In this document: positions 18,840 to 28,602 of the stretch, in pieces
How the letters are laid out: each line of letters starts with the position of its first letter
Numbering within the stretch: the stretch's first letter is position 1
Source: Yersinia frederiksenii ATCC 33641
GTDB lineage: Bacteria > Pseudomonadota > Gammaproteobacteria > Enterobacterales > Enterobacteriaceae
DNA: 64,000 bases
Reading direction: 5' to 3'
Assembly (NCBI RefSeq): GCF_000754805.1
Contig: NZ_KN150731.1
Coordinates: forward strand, 4,265,886 to 4,329,885
The notes under the pieces: model-generated
The model's database searches: none
What the model was told of the DNA's origin: nothing
Seen by the model: the letters and a program-made list of their open reading frames with translations, nothing else
Program-made: the position numbers and the translations under genes

Positions 18840-19459
18840 TTGGCTGAGGTACTGACGGCCGGTTTGCCAATATTGATTTCTTTGACATCAGCGGTTTTGG
18901 TGCTGCTGGTGACTGTGCTATTTCTTGCCGCAATATTAGCATCTTCCTGCGCGCTTTTAACTTCCGCAGCATGCACGGCCAGGAGCTGGCGCACTAACTG
19001 TTGAGCGGCTTGGTCCCGCATCTCCTGACGGAGAACTTCGGCTTCTGCATCTTTTGCGAGAGCTGTCAACGGGTTATCAAAGAAGGAACGGAAGACATTG
19101 ACCCGCAGTGGATAAATATCATGGCCAGGTATCAATACTTGGGCATTGACATGTAGCACTAATTGGTACTCGGCGGTTACACCGTTTTGGAAGATTGAGA
19201 CGGTGGTCTGATTTTCGCTTGAACCAATAACCCGCAGTATTGGCAAGTCTTTACGCATCGGATCATCAACAATGGTGACGTTGTTTAAACGTAATTGTTG
19301 ACGTACCGCACGAGTTAACGGGCCATAAGGGTCACTACTTTCCAGCAAAAGCTTTTGCAGTTCAGTAGGCACCTGAGTGGTGCCTCGCAGATTAAAGCCA
19401 CAGCCAGCGGTGACCAGCACCGCCAACCCCAGCAACAGCGTCAGAATACGATGTCGCAC
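18836..19459 (-). CDS. lptE: LPS-assembly lipoprotein LptE
   Basis: 207 residues. Signal peptide with lipobox VTAGC (Cys20), then [21 protein letters not shown] and the [19 protein letters not shown] strands of the family. LptE plugs the LptD barrel in the outer membrane and is essential for lipopolysaccharide export. The C-terminal tail is about 14 residues longer than in E. coli. It starts 14 bases after the leuS stop. Confidence 0.96.
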   Translation of the reverse strand: MRHRILTLLLGLAVLVTAGCGFNLRGTTQVPTELQKLLLESSDPYGPLTRAVRQQLRLNNVTIVDDPMRKDLPILRVIGSSENQTTVSIFQNGVTAEYQLVLHVNAQVLIPGHDIYPLRVNVFRSFFDNPLTALAKDAEAEVLRQEMRDQAAQQLVRQLLAVHAAEVKSAQEDANIAARNSTVTSSTKTADVKEINIGKPAVSTSAK

Positions 19460-19473
19460 AACTCCTCCTTGTC

Positions 19474-22056
19474 TTAACCCACAACCAGGTTAAGCAGTTT
19501 GCCAGGGACATAGATTACTTTACGCACGGTAACCCCATCCAGGTATTTAGCGACCAAGTGCTCTTGACCAGCACGTTCACGCACTTGCTGTTCAGTTGCG
19601 TCGGCTGGTACAGTAATTCGGCCACGTACCTTACCATTAACTTGCACCACGACTAATTTAGAGTCTTCGACCATCGCTTGTTCATCTGCAACCGGCCAAG
19701 GTGCGGTATCGATATCGCCTTCACCCCCTAGAGCTTGCCACAAGCTGAAGCAAACGTGAGGAGTGAATGGATAAAGCATACGAACGACTGCCAGCAAGGC
19801 TTCTTGCAGCAGAGCTCGGTCTTGTTCGGTTTCCTGAGGTGCACGCCCCAGCTTATTCATCAGCTCCATCACCGCCGCAATTGCGGTGTTGAAGGTTTGA
19901 CGGCGGCCCACGTCATCAGTGACTTTGGCTATAGTTTTGTGCAAATCACGGCGCAAGGACTTTTGCTCTTCCGTCAGGCTGGCAATATCCAGTGGTGCAG
20001 TTGCCCCTTTTGCAGTGTGATCAAAGGCCAGACGCCAAACACGTTTCAGGAAGCGGTTAGCCCCTTCAACGCCAGACTCCTGCCATTCCAAGGTCATTTC
20101 TGCGGGTGAGGCAAACATCATAAACAGACGCACGGTATCGGCACCGTACTTTTCTACCATGACTTGCGGGTCGATACCGTTATTTTTCGATTTCGACATT
20201 TTGCTCATACCGGCGTAAACCAGTTCATGGCCTTCGGCATCGCTAGCTTTAACAATACGGCCTTTGTCATCACGCTCAACAATGGCATCAACCGGTGAAA
20301 CCCAGATACGTTCACCATTAGAACCGGTGTAGTAAAAGGCATCGGCCAGAACCATACCCTGACATAGCAGGCGCTTAGCTGGCTCATCAGAATCAACCAA
20401 ACCGGCATCACGTAGCAGTTTGTGGAAGAAGCGGAAGTACATCAGGTGCATGATGGCATGTTCAATACCACCAACATACTGATCGACGGGCAGCCAGTAG
20501 TTCGCCGCCGCTGGGTCCAGCATGCCTTCGTCAAATTGTGGGCAGGTGTAGCGCGCATAATACCAAGACGATTCCATAAAGGTATCGAAGGTATCGGTTT
20601 CACGCAGGCCGGGGATCCCGTTAACCGTGGTTTTAGCCCACTCAGGATCGGCCTTAATCGGGCTGGAAATACCATCCATCACCACATCTTCTGGCAGGAT
20701 AACCGGCAGTTGATCTTCTGGTGTTGGTACCACGGTACCATCTTCCAATGTCACCATTGGGATAGGCGCACCCCAGTAACGTTGGCGAGACACACCCCAG
20801 TCACGCAGACGATAATTCACTTTGCGCTGGCCGACACCAAGGGCAACCAGTTTATCGGCAATGGCATTAAAACCATCTTCATAACTCAGGCCATCAAATT
20901 CGCCAGAGTTAAACAATGTGCCTTTCTCGGTCAATGCTTCTTGACTTAAATCTGGCTCACTGCCATCAGCCGCTAGAATAACCGCTTTGATTGGCAGGCT
21001 ATATTTGGTCGCAAATTCATAGTCGCGGGCATCATGGCCAGGAACCGCCATAACCGCACCAGTACCGTAATCCATCAAGACAAAGTTAGCCGCCCAAATA
21101 GGTAGCTTCTCGCCATTCAGCGGATGGATGGCATATAGGCCGGTCGGCATGCCTTTTTTCTCCATGGTCGCCATTTCAGCTTCGGCAACCTTGGTATTAC
21201 GGCATTCGGCAACAAAATCAGCCAGTGCCGGATTAGTGGCAGCAGCTTGCAGTGATAAAGGATGACTTGCAGCGACAGCCACGTAAGTCACACCCATAAA
21301 GGTGTCTGGGCGAGTGGTGTAGACCGAGAGTTTGTCTTCGCTATCGACTACGTCGAAAACGATATCGACACCTTCAGAGCGGCCAATCCAGTTACGCTGC
21401 ATGGTTTTAACTTGTTCTGGCCAGCTTTCCAGCGTGTCCAGATCATTTAGCAGTTGATCAGCGTAATCCGTGATTTTGATAAACCATTGTGGGATTTCTT
21501 TGCGTTCAACCGGGGTATCACAGCGCCAGCAGCAGCCGTCGATGACCTGTTCGTTAGCCAGCACCGTTTGATCGTGTGGACACCAGTTCACCGCTGAGGT
21601 TTTTTTGTAGACCATGCCTTTTTCATACAGCTTGGTGAAGAACCACTGTTCCCAACGGTAATAATCCGGTTTACAGGTGGCAATCTCGCGATCCCAGTCA
21701 TAGCCGAAGCCCAGTAATTTCAACTGGTTCTTCATGTATTCGATGTTGTCGTAAGTCCAGGGAGCTGGCGCAGTATTGTTTTTTACCGCCGCACCTTCTG
21801 CCGGCAGGCCAAATGCATCCCAACCAATGGGCTGTAACACGTTTTTACCCAGCATACGCTGGTAACGGGAGATAACATCGCCAATGGTATAGTTACGAAC
21901 ATGCCCCATATGTAGGCGCCCTGAAGGGTACGGCAGCATAGATAGGCAGTAATACTTTTCTTTGCTGGTATCTTCAGTGACTTTAAAAGTTTGCTTCTCT
22001 TGCCAGTGAAGCTGTACTTGCGTTTCGATATCTTCTGGGCGGTATTGCTCTTGCAT
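19474..22056 (-). CDS. leuS: Leucyl-tRNA synthetase LeuS
   Basis: 860 residues, class I synthetase. HMGH at 49-52 ([19 protein letters not shown]) and KMSKSKNN near residue 620 form the ATP site. The CP1 editing domain with its zinc-like cysteines ([23 protein letters not shown]) is between them. It heads the operon leuS-lptE-holA-nadD. A hairpin at 22185-22216 lies about 130 bases upstream. Confidence 0.98.
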   Translation of the reverse strand: MQEQYRPEDIETQVQLHWQEKQTFKVTEDTSKEKYYCLSMLPYPSGRLHMGHVRNYTIGDVISRYQRMLGKNVLQPIGWDAFGLPAEGAAVKNNTAPAPWTYDNIEYMKNQLKLLGFGYDWDREIATCKPDYYRWEQWFFTKLYEKGMVYKKTSAVNWCPHDQTVLANEQVIDGCCWRCDTPVERKEIPQWFIKITDYADQLLNDLDTLESWPEQVKTMQRNWIGRSEGVDIVFDVVDSEDKLSVYTTRPDTFMGVTYVAVAASHPLSLQAAATNPALADFVAECRNTKVAEAEMATMEKKGMPTGLYAIHPLNGEKLPIWAANFVLMDYGTGAVMAVPGHDARDYEFATKYSLPIKAVILAADGSEPDLSQEALTEKGTLFNSGEFDGLSYEDGFNAIADKLVALGVGQRKVNYRLRDWGVSRQRYWGAPIPMVTLEDGTVVPTPEDQLPVILPEDVVMDGISSPIKADPEWAKTTVNGIPGLRETDTFDTFMESSWYYARYTCPQFDEGMLDPAAANYWLPVDQYVGGIEHAIMHLMYFRFFHKLLRDAGLVDSDEPAKRLLCQGMVLADAFYYTGSNGERIWVSPVDAIVERDDKGRIVKASDAEGHELVYAGMSKMSKSKNNGIDPQVMVEKYGADTVRLFMMFASPAEMTLEWQESGVEGANRFLKRVWRLAFDHTAKGATAPLDIASLTEEQKSLRRDLHKTIAKVTDDVGRRQTFNTAIAAVMELMNKLGRAPQETEQDRALLQEALLAVVRMLYPFTPHVCFSLWQALGGEGDIDTAPWPVADEQAMVEDSKLVVVQVNGKVRGRITVPADATEQQVRERAGQEHLVAKYLDGVTVRKVIYVPGKLLNLVVG

Positions 22057-22430
22057 GGCGGCCGGTGGTCCTATAGTGAAAAACAGCTACGCCTGTAGCA
22101 TCATCTGTTTCATATCATAAAGAGAGATCCGCATAGCATAGCCGATAAGCGGCAGCTGCAACAACACTCTGCGTCCTACGGAAGGTTATTTCTGCACAGT
22201 GAATGGCAGAAATAACTAAAGTGGGGGAAGAACAACCTGATGATGACGTGACTTCAGTCATTTACGACTAAAATAATTAACGTTAACTTTAATATCATAG
22301 TCAGTAGGATCAGAGTGAGTTCTTTCAGATAACAGGAACAAGGTAACAAAAACAGGCGAAAAATGAGTTTTATCCCTACTTTCTTTGTCACAACTTTTGC
22401 TTTATCACAACCGTGGATCGAGGAGATTGT
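22057..22430. promoter_or_regulatory. Divergent region of leuS and ybeL
   Basis: 374 bases without a gene. It contains a perfect 11-base inverted repeat, GTTATTTCTGC (22185-22195) and GCAGAAATAAC (22206-22216), with no T-run. It could be part of the leuS leader or an operator. No promoter can be fixed by eye. Confidence 0.4.
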
Positions 22431-22913
22431 ATGAACAAGGTCGCTCAATATTATCGTGAGTTAGTGGCATCACTGACGGAACGCTTGAAAAATGGTGAAC
22501 GTGATATTGATAAACTGGTGGAGAGCGCCGAACAGCGGTTGCATGCTGTCGAAGACTTAACTCATCATGAGGTTGAGCAAATCGTGCAGGCGGTACGCCG
22601 TGATTTGGAAGAGTTTGCTCGTAGTTATGAAGAGAGCAAAGATGATTTCACTGACAGTGTATTTATGCGGGTTATCAAAGAAAGTCTGTGGCAGGAACTG
22701 GCCGATATTACCGATAAAACGCAATTAGAGTGGCGTGAGGTGTTTAAAGACGTCAGTCATCATGGGGTTTATCACAGCGGCGAGGTTGTTGGATTGGGTA
22801 ATTTGGTCTGTGAGAAGTGCCATTATCATCTGGCTTTTTATACGCCAGAAGTGCTGCCATTGTGCCCTAAATGTGGCCATGACCAATTTAATCGTCGGCC
22901 ATTCCAGCCTTAA
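22431..22913 (+). CDS. ybeL: DUF1451 zinc-ribbon protein YbeL
   Basis: 160 residues. The N-terminal two thirds are charged helices (MNKVAQYYRELVASLTERLKNGERDID), and the C-terminus has a zinc ribbon (CEKCHYH ... CPKCGHDQF, four cysteines). Function unknown; the family is conserved in enterobacteria. The frame opens earlier at GTG 22413, but ATG 22431 with AGGAG before it is the E. coli start. Confidence 0.96.
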   Translation: MNKVAQYYRELVASLTERLKNGERDIDKLVESAEQRLHAVEDLTHHEVEQIVQAVRRDLEEFARSYEESKDDFTDSVFMRVIKESLWQELADITDKTQLEWREVFKDVSHHGVYHSGEVVGLGNLVCEKCHYHLAFYTPEVLPLCPKCGHDQFNRRPFQP

Positions 22914-22947
22914 CGTCTATTCGGGCTAAACCGTTCGGCTACAGAGA

Positions 22948-22971
22948 GACACTCCGCGCTGGCGGAGTGTC
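22948..22971. terminator. Terminator between ybeL and rihA
   Basis: GACACTCCGC, loop GCTG, GCGGAGTGTC: perfect 10-base stem between convergent genes. T-runs are weak. Confidence 0.75.
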
Positions 22972-22977
22972 ATGAGC

Positions 22978-23916
22978 TTATTCACCGTAGCGGGTAATGC
23001 GTTCCACTAATAAGTCAATAAACCCTTGGCGATTTATCCCCATCAGCACGTTTGCATTGGGTTTATTGCCCGTGAGTTCATAATAATCAACCACTGTCAT
23101 GCCTTGGGTATATTCGCCGCGAGTTTCAATCCCGACCCAGCGTTCGATGCTGGTGAATAGTTCTGGAGCCAGTAACCAGGCGATGGTGCAAGGGTCATGC
23201 AGTGGAGCGCCTTGAAAACCCCAGCGTTCCTGACGGTGATACAGCATAAAGAAATCCAGCAAGCCCGCCACCACGTCTGCTACTGGGTTATTCAACTGGC
23301 GAATACGATCGATGTCTTCATCCATAACTTGTGCTTGATGAGTGACATCCAATCCCGCCATGGTCAGTGGAATTCCAGATTTAAAGACTCGTTCAGCAGC
23401 CTCTGGGTCGACGAAAATGTTAAATTCTGCTGCTGGTGTCCAGTTCCCTAACATCACCGCGCCACCCATGATGACAATGCGCTCTATTTTGGCCATCAAA
23501 GCGCCGTGGCCGGCCAGTAGCAAGGCGACGTTGGTCAATGGGCCGGTGGCGACGATGGTCACAGGATGAGGGCTGGCACGCAATACTCTCGCCATCAGTT
23601 CTACCGCATTTTCTGCTTGCGGAGCGAAATCAGGATCAGGTAGCGATGGGCCATCTAAGCCGCTTTCACCGTGAACATTGTCAGCAATGATGAGTTCGCG
23701 CAGCAAGGGTTGCAATGCACCGCCAGCCACGGGAATATCCTGACGCTCAAGTAACGTCAGAATGCGCAGCGCATTACGCAATGTTTTATCTGGAGTTTGG
23801 TTGCCAGCGCAGGTGGTAACGGCTTCAACTTTCAGTTCGGGAGAGGCTAGCGCCAGAATCAGCGCAATAGCATCGTCATGGCCGGGGTCACAATCAATGA
23901 TAATGGAGCGGGGCAT
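22978..23916 (-). CDS. rihA: Pyrimidine ribonucleoside hydrolase RihA
   Basis: 312 residues. It hydrolyses cytidine and uridine to base plus ribose. The calcium-binding DCDPGHDDA is at the N-terminus; [22 protein letters not shown] and the C-terminal histidine region (GAPLHDPC) follow. A GTG stands just before the ATG (GTGATG); ATG 23916 agrees with the family and has GAGG upstream. It lies downstream of the glt operon, with hscC of E. coli absent. Confidence 0.96.
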   Translation of the reverse strand: MPRSIIIDCDPGHDDAIALILALASPELKVEAVTTCAGNQTPDKTLRNALRILTLLERQDIPVAGGALQPLLRELIIADNVHGESGLDGPSLPDPDFAPQAENAVELMARVLRASPHPVTIVATGPLTNVALLLAGHGALMAKIERIVIMGGAVMLGNWTPAAEFNIFVDPEAAERVFKSGIPLTMAGLDVTHQAQVMDEDIDRIRQLNNPVADVVAGLLDFFMLYHRQERWGFQGAPLHDPCTIAWLLAPELFTSIERWVGIETRGEYTQGMTVVDYYELTGNKPNANVLMGINRQGFIDLLVERITRYGE

Positions 23917-24015
23917 CACTTTTCCTCTTTTTAGTCACACTGTTAACCTGAGAATGCTCACAATAAATGGGATAAGCAATCACGCGGGACGTAAAAAGAG
24001 AACAAGAGCAAATTT

Positions 24016-24039
24016 CCTCCCCTACTGGTGCAGGGGAGG
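24016..24039 (-). terminator. Terminator after the glt operon
   Basis: CCTCCCCT and AGGGGAGG, 8-base GC stem with 8-base loop, just after the gltL stop. On the minus strand AAATTTG follows. Confidence 0.65.
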
Positions 24040-24047
24040 TGGGGAGA

Positions 24048-24773
24048 TTAGTGCAGGATTTTCGCCAAGAAATCTTTGGCGCGGTCAGATTTAGGATTGT
24101 TAAAGAAATCATCTTTGTTGCTATCTTCGACGATTTTTCCTTCATCCATAAAAATCACCCGGTTAGCCACTTTACGCGCGAAGCCCATCTCATGGGTGAC
24201 CACCATCATGGTCATGCCTTCCAGTGCCAATTTGACCATGACATCCAGCACTTCATTGATCATCTCAGGGTCAAGGGCGGAGGTCGGTTCGTCAAACAGC
24301 ATGGCGATCGGGTCCATACAAAGTGCACGGGCGATGGCGACACGTTGCTGCTGACCACCCGATAACTGAGATGGGAATTTATCGGCATGGGTAGAAAGGC
24401 CGACGCGATCCAGCAATTTCAAGCCCTTTTCTCGTGCTGCTGCTTTATCGCGCTTCAGGACTTTGATTTGTGCCAGCGTCAGGTTTTCAATAATAGACAG
24501 GTGAGGGAACAGTTCGAAATGTTGGAACACCATACCAACTTTGGATCGCAACTGCGCCAAATTGGTTCCTTTATCATTCACACCGATACCATTGACCAAA
24601 ATGCTGCCTTTTTGGATAGGCTCCAATCCATTGACGGTTTTGATGAGGGTTGATTTGCCTGAACCTGAAGGGCCGCAGACAACCACGACCTCACCTTTTT
24701 TAACTTCAGTGGTGCAGTCAGACAGCACCTGAAAGTGGCCATACCACTTAGAAACATTTTTCAGGGAAATCAT
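24048..24773 (-). CDS. gltL: Glutamate/aspartate ABC transporter ATPase GltL
   Basis: 241 residues, nearly word for word E. coli GltL. Walker [10 protein letters not shown]-loop FQHFELFPH, signature LSGGQQQR, Walker [13 protein letters not shown] and H-loop VTHEM are present. It powers import through GltJK. ATG 24773 overlaps the gltK TGA (ATGA); a TTG one codon upstream is less likely. Confidence 0.98.
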   Translation of the reverse strand: MISLKNVSKWYGHFQVLSDCTTEVKKGEVVVVCGPSGSGKSTLIKTVNGLEPIQKGSILVNGIGVNDKGTNLAQLRSKVGMVFQHFELFPHLSIIENLTLAQIKVLKRDKAAAREKGLKLLDRVGLSTHADKFPSQLSGGQQQRVAIARALCMDPIAMLFDEPTSALDPEMINEVLDVMVKLALEGMTMMVVTHEMGFARKVANRVIFMDEGKIVEDSNKDDFFNNPKSDRAKDFLAKILH

Positions 24774-25447
24774 CAAACAGTCCTTTTCTTCAAATAGTTA
24801 ACCAGCATCGACGCGGCAAAACTGATAACGAAATACACCAAACCGGCAAACAGCACCATTTCAACCTGAGTCCCGTCCCGCTCACCAATAGTGGTCGCGG
24901 TGCGGAAGAAATCGGCCAGACTGAGGACATATACCAGAGATGTATCCTGGAATAACACAATCCCTTGGGTTAACAGCAATGGCACCATTGCGCGGAAAGC
25001 CTGCGGCAGGATAACCAATCTCATGGACTGGCCTTGAGTCATGCCTAGTGCCAGGGCCGCAGAGGACTGCCCGCGAGAGATACTTTGGATCCCGGCACGG
25101 ATGATTTCTGAGTAATAAGCCGCTTCAAATAATGAAAAGGCTACCATGGCAGAGATGAGGCGAATATCAGTTTTTGGTGATAAGCCCAGCACATTTTGTA
25201 ATAAGCTCGGGACCACCAGATAAAACCACAGCAGTACCATCACCAACGGAATAGAGCGGAACACGTTGACATAGGCGGTGGCAAACCAGCTGACGGCTTT
25301 TATCGGGGAGAGGCGCATCACGGCCAGAACCGTGCCCCAAATGATACCAAACACAATGGCGATAATGGTTATTTTGGCGGTAACCGCCAAGCCTTGCAGT
25401 AGGTATGGCAGGCTAGGGACAATAGAACTCCAATCAAATTCGTACAT
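24773..25447 (-). CDS. gltK: Glutamate/aspartate ABC transporter permease GltK
   Basis: 224 residues with about five membrane helices and the EAA loop typical of HisMQ-type permeases ([37 protein letters not shown]). It pairs with GltJ as the inner-membrane channel. Its ATG overlaps the gltJ stop by one base (TAATG). Confidence 0.97.
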   Translation of the reverse strand: MYEFDWSSIVPSLPYLLQGLAVTAKITIIAIVFGIIWGTVLAVMRLSPIKAVSWFATAYVNVFRSIPLVMVLLWFYLVVPSLLQNVLGLSPKTDIRLISAMVAFSLFEAAYYSEIIRAGIQSISRGQSSAALALGMTQGQSMRLVILPQAFRAMVPLLLTQGIVLFQDTSLVYVLSLADFFRTATTIGERDGTQVEMVLFAGLVYFVISFAASMLVNYLKKRTV

Positions 25448-26187
25448 TATTTACTCCCCAGATTGCCGGGTAACTGCACTTTCTTTTCAACTAATCGCAT
25501 CAACAGCATGATCACGGCATTGATTAATACATAACCAATGGTGATGGCGGTGAATGACTCATAGGCATGGGCTGAGTAATCCAACAGCTTACCGGCCTGT
25601 GCCGCCATATCGACCAGCCCGATTGTTGAAGCAATCGCTGAGTTTTTTACCAGGTTGAGCATTTCTGAGGTCATCGGGGGAATAATCACCCGGTAAGCAT
25701 TCGGCAGTAAAACATAGCGATAAGTTTGTGGCAGGGTTAATCCCATTGCCAGACCAGCCGCTTTCTGACCACGTGGCAGCGATTGAATCCCCGCACGTAC
25801 CTGCTCGCACACGCGTGCCGCGGTAAATAAGCCAAGGCAAATCATAGATGAGAGGAAGAACTGTATATTCGGGTCTAATTCACTTTTAAACCACATGCCA
25901 ATATCCACCGGCAACAGCTCAGGTACCACCAGATACCAGGTAAAGAATTGCACAATCAGCGGGACGTTACGGAACAGCTCAACGTAGCAAGTCCCTATCC
26001 CTGAAAGAATTCGATTGGGCACAGTTCTTAAAATACCGAATAAGGAACCAACGAAGAAAGCGATCACCCAAGCGCATAGTGATAAAGCGACAGTGACCTG
26101 AAAGCCAGACCAAATCCAGCCAAAGTAGGTGGTATTACCGAAAGGGGCAGGTTGCAGGAATATGCCCCAGTTCCAGTCTATTGACAT
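25447..26187 (-). CDS. gltJ: Glutamate/aspartate ABC transporter permease GltJ
   Basis: 246 residues, same as E. coli, starting [17 protein letters not shown]. HisMQ-type permease with the EAA loop [37 protein letters not shown]. It lies 178 bases after gltI, beyond a terminator-like hairpin, so it probably receives less transcript than gltI. Confidence 0.97.
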   Translation of the reverse strand: MSIDWNWGIFLQPAPFGNTTYFGWIWSGFQVTVALSLCAWVIAFFVGSLFGILRTVPNRILSGIGTCYVELFRNVPLIVQFFTWYLVVPELLPVDIGMWFKSELDPNIQFFLSSMICLGLFTAARVCEQVRAGIQSLPRGQKAAGLAMGLTLPQTYRYVLLPNAYRVIIPPMTSEMLNLVKNSAIASTIGLVDMAAQAGKLLDYSAHAYESFTAITIGYVLINAVIMLLMRLVEKKVQLPGNLGSK

Positions 26188-26365
26188 AAAAAACTCCCTT
26201 AAAAGGATGGATGACCCATCCTGATGACTGATGATTCAATGCGTCGCGGCCTCCCGAGGGTTAACAAAAAAATGCGGAGTGGGGAACGGCCACCCCGCAT
26301 CCTGTATACCAATCGGTCCATCATCAATCGAGTTGGGTAGACACTGCCTACCCTGATTATTATTG
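26188..26365 (-). ncRNA. sroC: gltI-gltJ intercistronic region, SroC-like position
   Basis: 178 bases between gltI and gltJ. In Salmonella and E. coli this place yields the small RNA SroC, a decay product of the glt mRNA that sponges GcvB. The sequence ends in a strong hairpin with a T-run. I infer a SroC-like RNA from position and terminator; sequence identity with SroC was not checked. Confidence 0.4.
26267..26300 (-). terminator. Intra-operon terminator after gltI
   Basis: ATGCGG (26272-26277) pairs with CCGCAT (26295-26300), and GTGG (26279-26282) with CCAC (26290-26293), one mismatch between. Minus-strand T-run TTTTTTTG follows. It should cut most transcripts after the binding protein gene, leaving a smaller share for gltJKL. 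Confidence 0.88.
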
Positions 26366-27304
26366 TTAGTTCAATGCTTTATCATTAGGGGCTTTGAACA
26401 GCGCCTTCATTTCATCAGACAGTGAGAAATTCAGGTTAAGATTTTTAGGTGGAATTGGGTTTTTGAACCAACGATCAAAGGATTTTTCAGCAACACCACC
26501 GGTTTGTGCAGTAGCGATGGTTTCATCCACCAGATTTTTAAAGGCCGGATCGTTTTTACGCAACATACAGCCGTAAGCTTCCTGGGATTGCGGGGTGCCA
26601 ACGATATCCCACTGATCCGGTTTCTTCGCTTTTGCACGTTCGCCTGCAAGCAGAGCATCATCCATCATAAAGGCCACTGCACGGCCACTTTCCAAGGTAC
26701 GGAAAGAATCACCATGGTCTTTGGCGCTGATGATGCGCATGTTCATTTTGTCTTTTTCATTCAGCTTGTTCAGCAGTACTTCAGAGGTGGTCCCAGACGT
26801 TACCACCACAGCTTTACCGGCTAAATCTTTGAAATCTTTAACTTCTGAACCTTTTTTGGTCAGTAAGCGAGTACCGACAACAAAAATGGTATTGGAGAAC
26901 GCAGCTTGTTGCTGACGTTCCAGGTTGTTGGTAGTGGAACCGCATTCAAAATCGAAGGTACCGTTTTGCAGCAATGGGATACGGTTCTGTGAAGTGATGG
27001 GGATCAACTTGACCTGCAGGTCTGGTGCGTTAAGTTTTTTCTTGATCGCATCGACAATCAGGTTGGAATAATCTTGTGAATAACCCACGACTTTTTGCTG
27101 ATTATCATAATAAGAGAATGGAACAGAAGACTCACGATGGCCGACTACGATAACGCCGTTATCTTTAATCTTCTTCAGTGTGTCAACGGAAGCATCTGCC
27201 TTTGCTGCGGCTTGCTCTGGTTTTGCTGCTGCTTCTTCTGCTTGGGCTACACCACTTGTTATCCCAGCTAACAGTAGCGCTAACGCCAATTTACGCATAT
27301 GCAT
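26366..27304 (-). CDS. gltI: Glutamate/aspartate periplasmic binding protein GltI
   Basis: 312 residues. Signal peptide (1-22, ending AQA) followed by an Ala/Lys-rich insert, then the type II binding fold with GVIVVGHRESSVPFSYYDN, FECGSTTNNLERQ and AFMMDDALL, all as in E. coli GltI. It delivers glutamate and aspartate to GltJKL. GGAG is 8 bases before the ATG. The leader carries a GcvB-type C/A-rich site and a far-upstream NtrC-like site. Confidence 0.98.
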   Translation of the reverse strand: MHMRKLALALLLAGITSGVAQAEEAAAKPEQAAAKADASVDTLKKIKDNGVIVVGHRESSVPFSYYDNQQKVVGYSQDYSNLIVDAIKKKLNAPDLQVKLIPITSQNRIPLLQNGTFDFECGSTTNNLERQQQAAFSNTIFVVGTRLLTKKGSEVKDFKDLAGKAVVVTSGTTSEVLLNKLNEKDKMNMRIISAKDHGDSFRTLESGRAVAFMMDDALLAGERAKAKKPDQWDIVGTPQSQEAYGCMLRKNDPAFKNLVDETIATAQTGGVAEKSFDRWFKNPIPPKNLNLNFSLSDEMKALFKAPNDKALN

Positions 27305-27350
27305 GGTCCAACTCCTTTGCTGTTGTTTTTTGCCTAATGTTTTCTGACTC

Positions 27351-27359
27351 GATGTTGTG
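27351..27359 (-). promoter_or_regulatory. Candidate GcvB target site in the gltI leader
   Basis: Minus-strand CACAACATC matches the CACAaCAY element that GcvB R1 pairs with; it lies about 47 bases before the gltI ATG. gltI is a known GcvB target in Salmonella. Pairing here is inferred. Confidence 0.55.
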
Positions 27360-27549
27360 ATACTTAAAATGTAGTCATGTTAAAAACGTGAAATGCGAAA
27401 AAATCGTCTTATTTTGTTGTACTGGCGTAACCACCGATATTTGTTGGTTCACACGCTATTTTCGTTGTTACTTGTATCAGATTATCTTTAAAAAATAGCC
27501 AATTGTTATGCGAATGATAGATAAATGTTTGTTTTTTGAGACGCAAATC

Positions 27550-27593
27550 GCACCAAATAGAGGCAATAAAACAGTGGCGCACTGTCATGGTGC
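27550..27593. promoter_or_regulatory. NtrC-type operator upstream of gltI
   Basis: GCACTGTCATGGTGC (27579-27593) fits the NtrC consensus GCAC-Y-N4-TGGTGC at every defined base. A second, weaker half-site copy (GCACCAAATAGAGGC, 27550-27564) is centred 29 bases away, about three helical turns, like paired enhancer sites. The stronger copy is about 275 bases upstream of gltI. Confidence 0.55.
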
Positions 27594-27880
27594 GTGTTGT
27601 GCCCTAAAAATGTGCGGACGAATAACGGCGATTCCTTTACTTGAAACCCACCAGCACCTACCTACTGCGGTAATCCCTATCAATAGCCAGATAATGGCTG
27701 ATTGCTAACACTATTTGATTAGAAACAATGCAAGGTCTGTGCCAGTAACCGAAGAAAAAGTGAGTAATAACTCTGCGAGTTGAGGCGATAGGGTGTCGTT
27801 CTGGGGAGGGAGAAGGAAGAGTCAACCAGCAGATGATGACATTGCTGCTGGTTGATTTCACTGTTGCCAGTTTGAAGGGA

Positions 27881-28465
27881 TTAGCTGAGCTGTTGGTTAT
27901 TGATGGCCAGGTGGGCTTTAAACACTTCCAGAGCCGTGGGAATGTTTTCTTTTCCGGCATGTTTTTCTGGATTCCACAGATCGGCAAAGGTAATCGCACG
28001 ACCACAGTGGATAAAGACCTCGTCCACTTCAATCACTAACACACTTCGTGCTGGTTGGCCATTTTGGCTAAAGCGCTCACATAATTGGGGGTCGATGGAG
28101 ATTTTTGCCCGGCCATTAACGCGAAAACCCTCGGTCCAGCCTGGTATCAAGAACAAAATACCAATAAATGGGTTATGCAGCAGATTGCGGATGCCATCCA
28201 GACGATTATTACCGGGTCTGTCTGGCAACATCAGGGTTTTGCTGTCCTGCACATGAATAAAACCCGGCTCCCCACCTTTGGGTGAGCAGTCGATTCCATT
28301 GGCACCTAGCGTACCCAGCACCGCAAAGGGGGCCGCTGCGATCAGCTTTCTGGCGTAATCATCAATGTAATCTATCTGTTTTTTCAACACATTCTGATTA
28401 GGTGAGGCGTAGTGCTCGCTTAGCTGAGCTTCAGTGGTGAGGATAAATTCTGGATTTAGTGACAT
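27881..28465 (-). CDS. Pyridoxamine-5'-phosphate-oxidase-like FMN flavoprotein
   Basis: 194 residues of the split-barrel flavin-binding family (MSMEG_1061/PPOX type). Typical parts: AAPFAVLGTLGANGIDCSPKGGEPGFIHVQDSKTLMLPDRPGNNRLDGIRNLLHNPFIGILFLIPG. The real substrate is unknown; relatives bind FMN or F420 and reduce varied small molecules. ATG 28465 with GAGAG 5 bases before it is chosen; a TTG six codons upstream also opens the frame. It is a single gene inserted between gltI and lnt, absent from the E. coli order. Confidence 0.85.
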   Translation of the reverse strand: MSLNPEFILTTEAQLSEHYASPNQNVLKKQIDYIDDYARKLIAAAPFAVLGTLGANGIDCSPKGGEPGFIHVQDSKTLMLPDRPGNNRLDGIRNLLHNPFIGILFLIPGWTEGFRVNGRAKISIDPQLCERFSQNGQPARSVLVIEVDEVFIHCGRAITFADLWNPEKHAGKENIPTALEVFKAHLAINNQQLS

Positions 28466-28569
28466 AAGGCTCTCAAATTGCAAATCATGCTAATTATTCG
28501 TACTGCGCGGCAAGATAACAGCAGTGATAACGATTCGCAATACTGATAATGGGGGAGTTTAAAGGGATG

Positions 28570-28594
28570 ACGGGCATATCAAGGACATGCCCGT
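28570..28594 (-). terminator. Hairpin after lnt
   Basis: ACGGGCAT and ATGCCCGT, perfect 8-base stem with 9-base loop, 9 bases after the lnt stop. The T-tract on the minus strand is short (CCCTTT). Confidence 0.6.
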
Positions 28595-28602
28595 AGAGCT
28601 GT

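Larger units (their letters stand above)
27305..27880. promoter_or_regulatory. gltI upstream region
   Basis: 576 bases between the flavoprotein gene and gltI. No gene is supported; the plus-strand frame at 27508-27708 has neither RBS nor a known pattern. The region holds the GcvB site and the NtrC-like sites listed separately. No GG-N10-GC sigma-54 promoter was found on the minus strand. Confidence 0.5.

Noticed and set aside
27589-27602. Plus-strand GG-N10-GC (sigma-54-like) overlapping the NtrC site
   Set aside because: It points away from gltI into the flavoprotein gene's antisense and matches poorly outside GG and GC; probably chance.
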